Part shown: in pieces, positions 1 to 11,029 of the stretch | Position numbering within the stretch: the first letter of the stretch is position 1 | Layout of the letters: each line of letters opens with the position of its first letter | NCBI RefSeq assembly: GCF_007004625.1 | Contig: NZ_VIFV01000025.1 | Coordinates: forward strand, 1 to 47,462 | Direction of reading: 5' to 3' | From: Planococcus salinarum | GTDB taxonomy: Bacteria; Bacillota; Bacilli; Bacillales_A; Planococcaceae | DNA: 47,462 nucleotides | Position numbers and translations under genes: made by a program | Notes under the pieces: model-generated | Databases searched by the model: none | Told to the model about the DNA's origin: nothing | What the model saw: only the letters and a program-made list of their open reading frames with translations

Positions 1-65
1 AGGTTCGAGGTGGAAGCGTGGCGACACGTGCAGCTGACGAATACTAATCGATCGAGGACTTAACC
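1..65 (+). rRNA. rrl: 23S ribosomal RNA, 3' end only
   Basis: The first bases match the 3' terminus of Bacillales 23S rRNA, ending in the conserved run GAGGACTTAACC near position 64. The gene starts outside the window. The exact mature 3' end is set by analogy and may be off by a few bases. A 5S gene follows after about 150 bases, the usual Bacillales order. Confidence 0.9.
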
Positions 66-214
66 AAAACCAATTTCGTGAACCGCTTTGTGCGCGAATT
101 GTTTCGATGTCGTTTATCCAGTTTTGAAAGAATAAGATAAAGTTTTTTTAAAAAAAGCTTGAATTAATCGCCAGAGATGGTATGATAAGTCTTGTCTTTC
201 AAAAAGAATAGCCA
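66..214 (+). other. 23S-5S internal transcribed spacer
   Basis: AT-rich spacer between 23S and 5S. It holds an inverted repeat around 139-161 (AAGTTTTTTT facing AAAAAAAGCTT), likely a processing or structural element. No tRNA gene is present in it. Confidence 0.7.
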
Positions 215-331
<117 letters not shown>

Positions 332-342
332 ACAAAAAGAAA

Positions 343-375
343 GGCCGTTACCGCGAAAGCGGTGGCGGCTTTTTT
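343..375 (+). terminator. rRNA operon terminator
   Basis: GC-rich hairpin GCCGTTACCGC / GCGGTGGCGGC with a GAAA tetraloop and a run of six T. It ends the rRNA operon immediately after 5S. Confidence 0.93.
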
Positions 376-473
376 GTCGTTGGAAAAGACTTCGTGGTCA
401 GTGGCGGGATTGCAGGCCCTTTGAAGAGATTTGCGGGAGGAATTGTGCAAAGCTGTTTTTCTCTGTACGCCTT

Positions 474-502
474 TTCCCATTGAGCAGCAAGTTCGCTATA
501 AT
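474..502 (+). promoter_or_regulatory. Probable sigma-A promoter of yaaO
   Basis: Perfect -10 TATAAT at 497-502 with a weak -35 (TTCCCA, 474-479) at 17-base spacing, 25 bases before the chosen start of yaaO. No repressor site is evident. Confidence 0.5.
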
Positions 503-526
503 GGAAGGAATAAGGAAGATGTGAGG

Positions 527-1969
527 ATGGACTATATGACGCACCGACGACCTTTAGTGGAAGCGTTGAAGAATTTTCAGCAACAGAGACCCGTTTCTTT
601 TCATGTTCCCGGCCACAAGCACGGGGAATTGTCGGGGTTGCCGGATGAGATTCGCCCTGCGCTGCAATATGATCAAACTGAATTAAGTGGACTGGACGAT
701 TTGCATTATCCGGACGGTCCCATTAGGAAGGCCCAGGAATTATTGTCCGAGGCATATGGAGCCGACCAAAGCTTCTTCCTGGTAAATGGATCAACAAGTG
801 GAAATTTGGCGATGATCCATGCTGTCTGCAAAGAAGGAGACCGCGTATTGGTTCAACGGAATTCGCATAAATCGATTTTTCATGCACTCGAATTGGCCAG
901 AGTGCGGCCGGTTTATCTGGCCCCGGGATGGGGACAGGCTTCCCAAAGTGCAGAAGGCATCTCGTTGGAAACGGTGAAAGAAGCCCTTAGGCAATACCCG
1001 GATGCAAAAGCATTGATTTTAACCTACCCCAATTATTACGGCATGGCTCGAACCGAAACAGAAGACATTATAAGTTATTGCCATCAATTCAATATTCCGG
1101 TGCTTGTGGATGAAGCACATGGTGCCCATTTGCTGGCCGGACAGCCGTTCCCCCAGTCCGCGCTGTCACTGGGGGCGGATGTGGTAGTGCAGTCGGCGCA
1201 TAAGACATTGCCGGCGATGACCATGGGATCGTATCTCCACATACAGGGAACACGAATCAATGCCGAGAAGATAAGAAAATATCTGCGCATGTTCCAGTCC
1301 AGCAGCCCCTCCTATTTGATCATGGCTTCGTTGGATGACGCCCGTGCATATATCCAGACGTATTCCAGCCCGGATATGCAGTATTTCGAAGAAAAACGAA
1401 GACTTTTTATAAGCAGCCTCCAGACAATTGCGGGACTTGCTGTGTTCGAAGCTGATGATCCACTGAAAATCATGTTGAGAGTGGAAGGGCATAACGGTTT
1501 TAAACTGCAGAAAAAACTGGAGGAAATGAACGTATATGTTGAACTGGCGGATATCCGGCAGGTATTGATGGTATTGCCATTATTGAAGCAGGGCCACATC
1601 TATCCATTCGCGGAGATCAGGAGCCGCATCAGGGAAGCGGTCCAGAAGCTGCGCAAAGAGCAGGTGGATCCCAAAATAATGATGGCACCCCAGGAGACGA
1701 CAGTAATCAGTGAGCCGGAAATTTCCTGTGAGGCTATTGATTTGGCCGATAAGGAATGGATTTCCTATACAAAAGCGATGGGACGCTATTCAGCGGCGAT
1801 GGTGACGCCATATCCGCCGGGTATCCCGCTGGCGGTGCCAGGGGAAGTCTGGACCCACTCCAAACTGGAGCGGTTGTTGGACCATCTGGCAGCCGGAGCT
1901 ATGATTCAGGGAGAACATAATTTGGCTGAAAAACAACTTTTTGTTATTCAGCATGGAGGCGTCAAGTGA
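527..1969 (+). CDS. yaaO: Orn/Lys/Arg decarboxylase family protein (YaaO-like)
   Basis: PLP-dependent fold type I decarboxylase of the ornithine/lysine/arginine family, 480 aa, the short single-protein Firmicutes form. Visible motifs are HVPGHK (26-31), DEAHG (195-199) and the Schiff-base lysine in SAHK (K226), followed by the family C-terminal domain ending in a conserved proline-rich PYPPGIP segment. The substrate (lysine, arginine or ornithine) cannot be read from sequence; the family makes polyamines or consumes acid. Start ATG 527 has GGAAG upstream; ATG 536 is a close alternative, while the frame open from 431 has no ribosome site. In B. subtilis csfB, xpaC and yaaN lie between the rRNA operon and this gene; here they are absent. 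It overlaps tmk by one base. Confidence 0.93.
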   Translation: MDYMTHRRPLVEALKNFQQQRPVSFHVPGHKHGELSGLPDEIRPALQYDQTELSGLDDLHYPDGPIRKAQELLSEAYGADQSFFLVNGSTSGNLAMIHAVCKEGDRVLVQRNSHKSIFHALELARVRPVYLAPGWGQASQSAEGISLETVKEALRQYPDAKALILTYPNYYGMARTETEDIISYCHQFNIPVLVDEAHGAHLLAGQPFPQSALSLGADVVVQSAHKTLPAMTMGSYLHIQGTRINAEKIRKYLRMFQSSSPSYLIMASLDDARAYIQTYSSPDMQYFEEKRRLFISSLQTIAGLAVFEADDPLKIMLRVEGHNGFKLQKKLEEMNVYVELADIRQVLMVLPLLKQGHIYPFAEIRSRIREAVQKLRKEQVDPKIMMAPQETTVISEPEISCEAIDLADKEWISYTKAMGRYSAAMVTPYPPGIPLAVPGEVWTHSKLERLLDHLAAGAMIQGEHNLAEKQLFVIQHGGVK

Positions 1970-2613
1970 TGAACAAACCAGGATATTTTATTACAATCGA
2001 AGGGCCGGAAGGAGCAGGCAAGACGACTGCAATTGAACACTTGATGAAACAGCTTCAAACGCTGGGCATTACAGTGGTGTTGACACGAGAACCCGGCGGT
2101 ATTGAAATTGCAGAAAGAATCCGAGAAGTGATCTTGAATAAAAATCATACAACCATGGACGCCCGCACAGAAGCGCTCCTTTATGCAGCCGCCCGGCGCC
2201 AGCACCTGGTGGAGAAAGTCATGCCTGCGCTGCAGCAGGGGGAAGTGGTGCTGTGTGATCGCTTTATCGACAGTTCGCTTGCTTATCAAGGCTATGCCCG
2301 TGGACTCGGCATTGACGAAGTTCTGTCAATCAATGAATTTGCCATCCAGGATACCTGGCCGGATCTGACTTTACTATTTGATGTGCCACCTGAAATCGGC
2401 CTGCAACGGATTGCGGCAAACAGCGGGAGAGAGCAAAACCGGCTGGATATGGAAAAATTGCCGTTTCACCAAAAGGTATATGAAGGATATCAGGAAGTTT
2501 CACGGCGTTACCCCGACCGCATTGTCCGGATTGATGCCTCAAAAGGTCCCGGAGAAGTGGTGGACGAAGCGCTGGCAGCGATTAAAAAGGGCATGGAAAG
2601 TTATACAGCGTAA
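1969..2613 (+). CDS. tmk: Thymidylate kinase
   Basis: Phosphorylates dTMP to dTDP with ATP, an essential cytosolic step of dTTP supply. The 214-aa protein has the P-loop EGPEGAGKT (11-19), the DR-box [13 protein letters not shown] and a LID segment GREQNRLD, all as in the family. ATG 1969 is preferred over GTG 1966 because GGAGG at 1955-1959 is better spaced from it. The start overlaps the yaaO stop (TGATG), so the two are translationally coupled, as in B. subtilis. Family identity is certain. Confidence 0.98.
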   Translation: MNKPGYFITIEGPEGAGKTTAIEHLMKQLQTLGITVVLTREPGGIEIAERIREVILNKNHTTMDARTEALLYAAARRQHLVEKVMPALQQGEVVLCDRFIDSSLAYQGYARGLGIDEVLSINEFAIQDTWPDLTLLFDVPPEIGLQRIAANSGREQNRLDMEKLPFHQKVYEGYQEVSRRYPDRIVRIDASKGPGEVVDEALAAIKKGMESYTA

Positions 2614-2665
2614 TTAATTGTTCGTGTTATAATTATATAGAAGAAAAACAAATAAAAAGGAGTGA

Positions 2666-3001
<336 letters not shown>

Positions 3002-3027
3002 GTAACGTTGAACGATAAAATACAGGA

Positions 3028-3060
3028 TACCCGTGCTCCTCTGGAACACGGGATTTTTTT
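3028..3060 (+). terminator. Terminator after darA
   Basis: Hairpin CCCGTG(c)TCC / GGA(a)CACGGG followed by seven T. It separates darA from holB, exactly where yaaR stands in B. subtilis. Confidence 0.85.
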
Positions 3061-3081
3061 AAAAAGGCGGAAGGTGATATT

Positions 3082-4074
3082 GTGCAGATGACTACCGAAG
3101 AGTTCGAACAAATGCAGCCGATTGTTATGAAGAAACTGCAAGGGGCTTTTGAAAAAGACCGGCTGGCACATGCCTTCCTGTTTGAAGGGCCTGCCGGTTC
3201 CGGCATAAAAGAAGTGACCCATTTCTTTGTGAAGCTGTTGCTGTGCGAAAAACCGGAACAGAATGTTCCATGTGGAACATGCAGAAGTTGCCAATTATAT
3301 GATTCGGGTAACCACCCGAATATTGTTTTTATTGAGCCGGATGGCCAAAACATTAAGATTGACCAAATCCGGGAGCTGATTTACCGGATGAATAAAACCG
3401 GTCTGAGTACCGGACGCAAGATTTATGTGATTCAGGAAGCAGATCGGATGAATAACGCTTCCGCGAATGCTTTGCTGAAATTTCTGGAAGAGCCGGAATT
3501 CAATGTGACCGCCATTCTTCAGACAGAGCGGCTGAATGCCATCATGAGCACGATTCGTTCACGTTGCCAGCTTGTGTCGTTCCAACCACTGTCACGGCCT
3601 CTGCTGATGGAAAAGCTGGTTGCAGGGGGCATGACGGCTTCTATGGCCGCAACAGTAAGCATGCTGACGCAAAGCGAAGAAGAGGCGATGGCACTGAGTG
3701 CGGATGAACAATTTCCACAAGCAAGAAAAACAGTTTTAAAGCTGGTCGAAGTGGTCAGCAACAATGTACATGAGGCACTTTTGATGCTCCAGTCAGATTG
3801 GCTTCCGTTGTTTAAGGAAAAAGAAGATACCGAAAGAGGCCTGGACATGTTATTATTTGCATATCGGGACATTGCTTCGGTAAAGGCAGGGCTCGAGACA
3901 GCAAGAACGTATCCAGACATGGAAGAAACTTGGAAGCAGATGGCTCTTCAGCGTTCTTTTACTGTGTTGTCAAAACAGCTGCAGGCAATTTTACAGGCCA
4001 AACAGCAATTGCCTCGCAATATGAACCGAACGCTGCTGATGGAGCAATTAATGCTGAATCTGCGGGAGGGGTAA
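3082..4074 (+). CDS. holB: DNA polymerase III delta' subunit
   Basis: Clamp-loader delta' subunit that, with delta and tau/gamma, loads the beta sliding clamp. 330 aa. Seen: a degenerate P-loop GPAGSGIKE (36-44), the zinc module cysteines C55, C64, C67 and C70, a helix ASANALLKFLEEP and the SRC arginine-finger motif (160-162). The imperfect P-loop is normal, because delta' does not hydrolyse ATP. The GTG start at 3082 fits the SD run GGAAGGTGAT; ATG 3088 is the alternative. It is followed three bases later by ricT, the conserved Bacillales order. Confidence 0.96.
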   Translation: MQMTTEEFEQMQPIVMKKLQGAFEKDRLAHAFLFEGPAGSGIKEVTHFFVKLLLCEKPEQNVPCGTCRSCQLYDSGNHPNIVFIEPDGQNIKIDQIRELIYRMNKTGLSTGRKIYVIQEADRMNNASANALLKFLEEPEFNVTAILQTERLNAIMSTIRSRCQLVSFQPLSRPLLMEKLVAGGMTASMAATVSMLTQSEEEAMALSADEQFPQARKTVLKLVEVVSNNVHEALLMLQSDWLPLFKEKEDTERGLDMLLFAYRDIASVKAGLETARTYPDMEETWKQMALQRSFTVLSKQLQAILQAKQQLPRNMNRTLLMEQLMLNLREG

Positions 4075-4077
4075 AAA

Positions 4078-4890
4078 TTGTATAATGTTATAGGTGTCCG
4101 CTTCAAAAAGGCGGGTAAAATATATTATTTCGATCCAGGTGAATTCACGATCGAAAAAGATGATTATGTCATCGTTGAAACAGCTCGTGGAGTGGAATAC
4201 GGGAAAGTAGTCGTACCGGTCAAGACAGTCGGTGAAAACGATGTCGTTTTGCCGCTTAAACAAGTGGTGCGGGTAGCAAGTGAGCGAGACCGCCAACAGG
4301 TGGAAGACAACCGCCAGGAAGCACAACAGGCTTTTGAAACAGGTACAGGGAAAATCGAAGAGCATCGCCTCGACATGAAACTGGTGGATGTGGAATATAC
4401 ATTCGACCGCAATAAAGTGATCTTTTATTTTACGGCGGAAGGCCGCGTCGATTTCCGGAACCTGGTCAAGGATCTGGCATCGATATTCCGGACACGCATT
4501 GAATTGCGCCAAATAGGTGTCAGGGATGAAGCGAAAATGCTCGGAGGCATCGGACCTTGTGGACGCATGCTTTGCTGTTCGACATTTCTGGGTGATTTTG
4601 AACCGGTTTCAATCAAGATGGCGAAAGATCAGAATCTGTCTTTGAATCCATCGAAAATCTCGGGCTTATGCGGACGTTTGATGTGTTGCCTCAAATATGA
4701 GAACGATGAATATGAGCAGGCGAAAAAGGAAATGCCGGATGTCGGCACCCGGGTTGCGACGCCGGATGGTGACGGGCGTGTGGTCGGGATGAATATTCTC
4801 GAGCGCGTATTGAAAATCCGACTTTCTGAGCAGGAACAGACACTTGAATACGCATTAAGTGAGATAATGGACCAAGGAACGAGAGCGTGA
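4078..4890 (+). CDS. ricT: RicT (YaaT), PSP1-domain regulatory protein
   Basis: PSP1-domain protein. In B. subtilis RicT forms the RicA-RicF-RicT complex that binds two 4Fe-4S clusters and speeds mRNA maturation by RNase Y, with effects on biofilm, competence and sporulation. All cysteines of the C-terminal signature are present: C161, C166, C167, C198, C203 and C204. The 270-aa length matches. TTG 4078 is the only start giving the family N terminus [13 protein letters not shown], and it has GGGAGGGG upstream. It is retained here although the sporulation genes are missing, in keeping with its general RNA role. Confidence 0.95.
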   Translation: MYNVIGVRFKKAGKIYYFDPGEFTIEKDDYVIVETARGVEYGKVVVPVKTVGENDVVLPLKQVVRVASERDRQQVEDNRQEAQQAFETGTGKIEEHRLDMKLVDVEYTFDRNKVIFYFTAEGRVDFRNLVKDLASIFRTRIELRQIGVRDEAKMLGGIGPCGRMLCCSTFLGDFEPVSIKMAKDQNLSLNPSKISGLCGRLMCCLKYENDEYEQAKKEMPDVGTRVATPDGDGRVVGMNILERVLKIRLSEQEQTLEYALSEIMDQGTRA

Positions 4891-4900
4891 GGTGGTTGGT

Positions 4901-5263
4901 GTGAAAGATAAAAATTTTTTGGACACGGTCATGGATTTTGAGCAGCAGCTTGAATCGATGCAACAGCAATTTCGTGAACTGAAGGCGGTTGTGGCTCATA
5001 CAATGGAAGAACATCATGCGCTGCAGCTTGAAAATCATCATCTTCGTGCGCGCCTGGATGAACTTCATGAAGTTGTTCCGGAAGCTGCTGCGGCTGTGGA
5101 TCCTGTAAAACTCGAAAGAGCGGTCATGGATATCGGCGAAGGCTATGATAATTTGGCCCGTCTTTATCATGAAGGCTATCACGTCTGCCATGTGCATTTC
5201 GGCAGTTCCCGAAAAGGCGATGATTGCCTGTTCTGCCTTTCATTTTTAAACAAGCAGAATTGA
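4901..5263 (+). CDS. yabA: YabA, replication initiation control protein
   Basis: Small (120 aa) negative regulator of chromosome initiation; in Bacillus it binds DnaA and DnaN and acts as a tetramer. The N-terminal half is a leucine-zipper-like coiled coil (about 5-58). The C-terminal domain has the zinc ligands C96, C109 and C112 with nearby histidines, and the conserved [16 protein letters not shown] segment. GTG 4901 with GAGGTGG six bases upstream is preferred to the in-frame GTG at 4892, which lies inside the ribosome site. It is followed by a terminator, closing the holB-ricT-yabA unit. Confidence 0.94.
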   Translation: MKDKNFLDTVMDFEQQLESMQQQFRELKAVVAHTMEEHHALQLENHHLRARLDELHEVVPEAAAAVDPVKLERAVMDIGEGYDNLARLYHEGYHVCHVHFGSSRKGDDCLFCLSFLNKQN

Positions 5264-5277
5264 TGGCAAAATTAACA

Positions 5278-5312
5278 AAAGCTTCCGTCACTTTGCGTGA
5301 CGGCAGCTTTTT
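5278..5312 (+). terminator. Terminator after yabA
   Basis: Hairpin CCGTCA / TGACGG extended by AAGCT / AGCTT, ending in five T. Repeat copy A begins about 60 bases behind it. Confidence 0.88.
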
Positions 5313-5374
5313 GTTTTGTGAATAAGAAAATATAGCTGTTTTAATATAAAGATTCTTAAGAAAGGCGTTGTGAT

Positions 5375-5494
5375 GTCCAGACTCCAGCGCCCAGATTCTC
5401 GGGATCATAAGCCGAACCAGCTATGCGGCAAAGAACGCCGCTTCGCTGATCCCTCTTATGCCTGTCGAATCTACACGGGCGCTTGCGCTTTTCT
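5375..5494 (+). repeat. Structured intergenic repeat, copy A
   Basis: 120-base element between the yabA terminator and trmN6. It opens with GTCCAGACTCCAGCGCCC and closes with GGGCGCTTGCGCTTTTCT, like the other three copies. Five arm pairs nest perfectly: GCGCCC 5387-5392 / GGGCGC 5477-5482; AGATTC 5393-5398 / GAATCT 5467-5472; CATAAG 5406-5411 / CTTATG 5455-5460; CAGC / GCTG; and GCGGC / GCCGC around the loop. No protein is credible here. Function is unknown. Confidence 0.85.
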
Positions 5495-5515
5495 TATGGT
5501 GGAGGAGTTGAGTAA

Positions 5516-6253
5516 ATGTTATTGGACGACGAACGGCTGGATTATTTACTGGCGGAGGAATTGAGGATCATCCAAAGCCCTTCCGTCTTTTCATTTTCGC
5601 TGGATGCGGTTTTATTGGCACGGTTTGCCTATTTGCCGCTGAAGCGCGGGAAAATCGTTGACCTGTGTACGGGGAACGGGGCAATCCCGTTGTTTTTGAG
5701 CGCCCGGACGGAATCGCAAATCATTGGTATTGAGCTGCAGGAGCGGCTTGTCCACATGGCGGAGCGCAGTGTAGCCTATAACGGGCTGGAGTCGCAGATC
5801 AGCATCCTGGAAGGCGATGTGAAGACCATTCCGGAAACGCTCGGATTTGAAAAGTATGATGTGGTGACCTGCAATCCTCCTTATTTTCCGGCGACTGACA
5901 TGAGCGATAAAAACATAAGTGAACACATGGCGATTGCCCGGCACGAGCTGCATTTGACGCTGGACGAAGCGGTGCGCTCCGCGAGTCAACTTTTGAAACA
6001 GGGCGGAAAAGCCGCATTTGTCCACCGGGCAGGCCGGCTGATTGATTTGATCACTGCCATGCGCGCCAACCGGCTGGAGCCGAAACGGGTCCGGCTGGTG
6101 TACCCAAAAGCGGGGAAAGAAGCGAATACCTTATTGATCGAAGGAATAAAAGACGGCAAGCCGGATCTGAAAATCCTGCCGCCGCTGGTTGTTTACGGAG
6201 ATGACGGAGAATACACGGAAGAAGTGCGGGAAATGCTTTATGGAGACAAGTAG
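5516..6253 (+). CDS. trmN6: tRNA1(Val) (adenine(37)-N6)-methyltransferase
   Basis: SAM-dependent methyltransferase of the YabB/TrmN6 family, 245 aa, predicted to methylate N6 of A37 in tRNA-Val. SAM motif I is [10 protein letters not shown] (49-58) and the catalytic N6-adenine motif NPPY is at 120-123. ATG 5516 follows a strong GGAGGAG site. The gene overlaps yazA by 14 bases, and yazA overlaps rsmI, so the three are co-translated, matching yabB-yazA-yabC of B. subtilis. The exact tRNA target is inferred from the family. Confidence 0.92.
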   Translation: MLLDDERLDYLLAEELRIIQSPSVFSFSLDAVLLARFAYLPLKRGKIVDLCTGNGAIPLFLSARTESQIIGIELQERLVHMAERSVAYNGLESQISILEGDVKTIPETLGFEKYDVVTCNPPYFPATDMSDKNISEHMAIARHELHLTLDEAVRSASQLLKQGGKAAFVHRAGRLIDLITAMRANRLEPKRVRLVYPKAGKEANTLLIEGIKDGKPDLKILPPLVVYGDDGEYTEEVREMLYGDK

Positions 6254-6506
6254 CCATTATTTTTACGTGCTCGAATGCGCGGACAATTCTTATTACGCAG
6301 GCTATACGAATGATCTGCAAAAACGCCTGGAGGCGCATAATGCCGGAAAAGGCGCGAAATATACACGTGCAAGGGGACCGGCGCGGGTTATCCATTGCGA
6401 AGAATTTGCCACGAAACCCGAAGCGATGAAGGCGGAATACGCCTTCAAGCAATTAACGAAAGCGAAGAAAATCCGTTATATTGCTGAAGGAAAGGAGCAA
6501 GCCTGA
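6240..6506 (+). CDS. yazA: GIY-YIG endonuclease-fold protein (YazA)
   Basis: 88-aa single-domain GIY-YIG protein (UPF0213). The two strands of the signature read YFYVLEC (GIY position) and YYAGYT (YIG position), followed by a helix with the conserved arginine in LQKRLEAHN. Related proteins are structure-specific nucleases, but the cellular role of this small class is not established. ATG 6240 lies inside the end of trmN6 and gives the usual family length; there is only a weak GCGGG ribosome site, so coupling to trmN6 translation is likely. Confidence 0.88.
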   Translation: METSSHYFYVLECADNSYYAGYTNDLQKRLEAHNAGKGAKYTRARGPARVIHCEEFATKPEAMKAEYAFKQLTKAKKIRYIAEGKEQA

Positions 6507-7375
6507 TGAAATCCCAGAAAAGTTTCCAGGAAACAACGGCCACTTTGTATCTTGTAGCGACGCCGATCGGCAATCTTGAAGACATTACGGTCCGTGCGCT
6601 GCGCATTTTAAAGGAAGTTGATATCATCGCGGCAGAAGATACGCGGAATACGAAGAAGTTATGCAATTACTTTGATATTCAAACGAAGCTTGTCAGCTAC
6701 CATGAACACAATCAGGAAAGCGGGGGCTATAAGATCCTCGCCCATCTGGCAGAAGGACGGTCGGTGGCCCTTGTCAGTGATGCGGGAATGCCGTGCATTT
6801 CCGATCCGGGGGAAGATATTGTAAAACGGGCAATCGCGGAAGGCTTTCCGGTTGTGCCGATTCCCGGGGCCAATGCGGCGCTCAGTGCACTAATCGCTTC
6901 CGGCATCACACCTCAGCCATTCCAGTTCTATGGCTTTCTGTCGCGCAGCAAAAAGGAACGGCAGGCTGAACTTGAGCTATTGAGCCAAAACCGGGAAACG
7001 CTGATTTTCTATGAAGCGCCGCACCGGTTGAAAGAAAGCCTGAAGAGCATCCAGAAGAATTTCGGCAACGACCGCCGGATTGTGCTGGCGCGTGAAATCA
7101 CGAAGAAATTCGAGGAATTCCTTAGAGGGACAGTGGAACAGGCGGTGGACTGGGCGGACGCCAATGAAGTACGCGGTGAATTTTGCATTGTCATCGAAGG
7201 CAATGCGGCACCGGACGTGATTGAAACCACAAACTGGTGGGAAGGCTTGTCGATTGAAGAACATGTCGAAGAAGTGATGGAGCGGGAACAATTGTCGTCC
7301 AAGGACGCCATCAAGAAGGTGTCAGCGGATCGGAAGTTGTCGAAACGTGACGTCTATCAGGCTTTTCATACGTAA
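6506..7375 (+). CDS. rsmI: 16S rRNA (cytidine(1402)-2'-O)-methyltransferase
   Basis: Tetrapyrrole-methylase-fold enzyme (289 aa) that 2'-O-methylates C1402 in the ribosomal decoding centre. Seen: N-terminal LVATPIGNLEDIT, AAEDTRNT, the SDAGMPCISDPG glycine/proline loop and the SAM-site segment IPGANAALSALIASG. The C-terminal tail carries the small helical domain of the family. The ATG overlaps the yazA stop (TGATG) with AAGGAGC upstream. A shared terminator separates it from convergent abrB. Confidence 0.96.
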   Translation: MKSQKSFQETTATLYLVATPIGNLEDITVRALRILKEVDIIAAEDTRNTKKLCNYFDIQTKLVSYHEHNQESGGYKILAHLAEGRSVALVSDAGMPCISDPGEDIVKRAIAEGFPVVPIPGANAALSALIASGITPQPFQFYGFLSRSKKERQAELELLSQNRETLIFYEAPHRLKESLKSIQKNFGNDRRIVLAREITKKFEEFLRGTVEQAVDWADANEVRGEFCIVIEGNAAPDVIETTNWWEGLSIEEHVEEVMEREQLSSKDAIKKVSADRKLSKRDVYQAFHT

Positions 7376-7385
7376 AAACACAAAA

Positions 7386-7415
7386 AAAACCGGAGCGCAT
7401 GAGCGTTCCGGTTTT
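7386..7415. terminator. Bidirectional terminator between rsmI and abrB
   Basis: Hairpin AACCGGAGCGC / GCGTTCCGGTT with one G-T pair and a four-base loop, flanked by an A-run on the left and TTTT on the right. It can stop both converging genes. Confidence 0.88.
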
Positions 7416-7420
7416 AAAAA

Positions 7421-7699
7421 TTATTTTTTAAGGTTGCCTTGAATTTCTTTCATCAGCATTTCTGCGCCTTCAGAACTCAGGACCAATTTGCCGCCGACAA
7501 GTTTCATGTTGTCGTCTGATACTTCGCCTGTTACAGCGCAAGTCATGTTCGGCATGTATTTCTTCAAAATGATTTTGTCGTCGTCGACATAAATCTCCAA
7601 AGCGTCTTTCTCAGCGATGCCCAATGTGCGGCGCAATTCGATTGGAATAACTACACGGCCCAATTCGTCAACTTTACGTACAATACCTGTTGATTTCAT
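7421..7699 (-). CDS. abrB: Transition-state regulator AbrB
   Basis: 92-aa swapped-hairpin DNA-binding protein that represses post-exponential genes in Bacillus. The N-terminal DNA-binding half is nearly invariant: MKSTGIVRKVDELGRVVIP, with the arginines that contact DNA, then LRRTLGIAEKDALEIYVDD. The C-terminal multimerisation half is more divergent. The family start is at 7699 with AAGGGGGAC upstream; the longer frame back to 7756 would run through the leader. It has its own promoter at 7769-7797. Its usual partners in sporulation control are partly absent from this region. Confidence 0.97.
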   Translation of the reverse strand: MKSTGIVRKVDELGRVVIPIELRRTLGIAEKDALEIYVDDDKIILKKYMPNMTCAVTGEVSDDNMKLVGGKLVLSSEGAEMLMKEIQGNLKK

Positions 7700-7768
7700 A
7701 AAATTCGTCCCCCTTGAAATTTTTAGATGCATTCGCCAAAATTCGACAATTACCACTTCCTGTCATAA

Positions 7769-7797
7769 ATCATACCAACTACTCTCGTCTAGGTCAA
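7769..7797 (-). promoter_or_regulatory. abrB promoter
   Basis: Read on the minus strand: -35 TTGACC (7792-7797), 17-base spacer, -10 TATGAT (7769-7774). It leaves a leader of about 60 bases before the abrB start. AbrB represses its own promoter in Bacillus; the AT-rich surroundings fit this, but no specific AbrB site can be called. Confidence 0.8.
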
Positions 7798-7799
7798 TA

Positions 7800-7960
7800 A
7801 AAAACTATCGGATTTATAATGAAATATCATAATTTTTGGTAGTTTTTCGATAGGATATAAAAATAAAGCTTACAAAACAGCAATTATCTGGTATTTGGAA
7901 AAAATAAACAAAAAATAACGTATAACATTTTTACAGAAAATCCCTGTCGAAACTCAACGT
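7800..7960. other. AT-rich abrB-metG divergent spacer
   Basis: No gene. Strongly AT-rich, with overlapping inverted repeats: CTATCG (7805-7810) facing CGATAG (7848-7853), and an AAAAACTA run facing TAGTTTTT inside it. It could serve AbrB or another regulator between the divergent promoters. Confidence 0.4.
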
Positions 7961-7966
7961 GAAACA

Positions 7967-9984
<2,018 letters not shown>

Positions 9985-9997
9985 ATCCTGATCGAAG

Positions 9998-10027
9998 ATG
10001 GTCCGCTTGACTGAGCGGGCCATTTTT
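9998..10027 (+). terminator. Terminator after metG
   Basis: Hairpin TGGTCCGCT / AGCGGGCCA (one G-T pair) followed by five T. Confidence 0.9.
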
Positions 10028-10174
10028 ATTATGGTGAATTTTGCGGTCTTTTTTTCATCCGTTCAGGGAAAAATGTCATGCAAAAAAGATGTTTTGTTAT
10101 ACAAATGTAATATTACTGAGAAGAAAGAAATGAAGTTAACAGATAAAATAAAGCTTAACGTAAGGAGAATGCAT

Positions 10175-10942
10175 ATGTTTATTGATACCCACGTACATTT
10201 AAATGCTGACCAATACGACGATGATTTGAAAGAAGTCATCGAACGCGCATTAGAAAAAAATGTTACCAAAATGATTGTCATCGGGTTTGACCGGAAAACG
10301 ATTGAGCGCGCGATGGCATTAATAGAAGAATACGATTTCCTTTATGCAGTGATTGGCTGGCATCCGGTGGATGCGGTTGATTTCACAGATGAGGACCTGG
10401 ACTGGATTGAGGAACTTTCTTCCCACCCGAAAGTGGTTGGGATCGGTGAAACGGGCTTGGATTACCATTGGGACAAATCACCCAAGGAAGTGCAGCAGGA
10501 AGTTTTCCGCAAGCAGATACGGCTGGCGAAAAAACTGCAGCTGCCGATCATCATCCATAATCGCGAAGCGACAGAAGACGTCTTGCGCATCCTGAAAGAG
10601 GAAAACGCGGCTGAAGTCGGCGGCATTATGCACTGCTTCGGCGGCAGCGTCGAAACGGCACAGATCAGCATCGACATGAATTTCATGATTTCCCTCGGGG
10701 GACCGGTGACATTCAAGAATGCCAAAAAGCCCAAGGAAGTCGCAGCACAGATCCCGCTCGAACATTTATTGATCGAAACGGACGCGCCTTATCTTGCGCC
10801 TCACCCTTACCGCGGAAAACGCAATGAACCTTCCTATGTAACGCTGGTGGCGGAAGAAATCGCCCGCTTGAAGGACTTGCCGGTGGAAGAAGTGGCAAAA
10901 ATAACCACCCAGAACGCTGAAAAATTCTTTAAATTGAACTAA
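10175..10942 (+). CDS. tatD: TatD family metal-dependent hydrolase/deoxyribonuclease
   Basis: 255-aa TIM-barrel metallo-hydrolase (YabD), a 3'-5' exonuclease-like DNase in characterised relatives. Metal ligands are visible: FIDTHVHL at the N terminus, IGETGLDYH, the histidine in IIIHNRE, HCFGG and the ETDAPYLAP motif near the end. ATG 10175 is chosen because it gives the family start and is well spaced from TAAGGAGA; the adjoining ATG 10169 touches that ribosome site. The frame open back to 9998 runs through the metG terminator and is not coding. Confidence 0.95.
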   Translation: MFIDTHVHLNADQYDDDLKEVIERALEKNVTKMIVIGFDRKTIERAMALIEEYDFLYAVIGWHPVDAVDFTDEDLDWIEELSSHPKVVGIGETGLDYHWDKSPKEVQQEVFRKQIRLAKKLQLPIIIHNREATEDVLRILKEENAAEVGGIMHCFGGSVETAQISIDMNFMISLGGPVTFKNAKKPKEVAAQIPLEHLLIETDAPYLAPHPYRGKRNEPSYVTLVAEEIARLKDLPVEEVAKITTQNAEKFFKLN

Positions 10943-10971
10943 AGAGAAAAAATAACGGCAACCCGTTCTAA

Positions 10972-11001
10972 TTGACAGGGATGTAAATGAGTCTATATAA
11001 T
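10972..11001 (+). promoter_or_regulatory. Strong promoter of yabE
   Basis: Perfect -35 TTGACA (10972-10977) and perfect -10 TATAAT (10996-11001) with an 18-base spacer, 28 bases before the TTG start. One of the best sigma-A matches in the window. Confidence 0.9.
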
Positions 11002-11029
11002 CACACAGGTGAATGAGGAGGAGTTACAT

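Noticed and set aside
3082..4074. Defective P-loop in HolB as a sign of a broken gene
   Set aside because: The delta' subunit does not need ATP binding; zinc cysteines and the SRC motif are intact.
5370..5564. 64-codon frame upstream of trmN6
   Set aside because: It runs through repeat copy A and into trmN6 in another frame.
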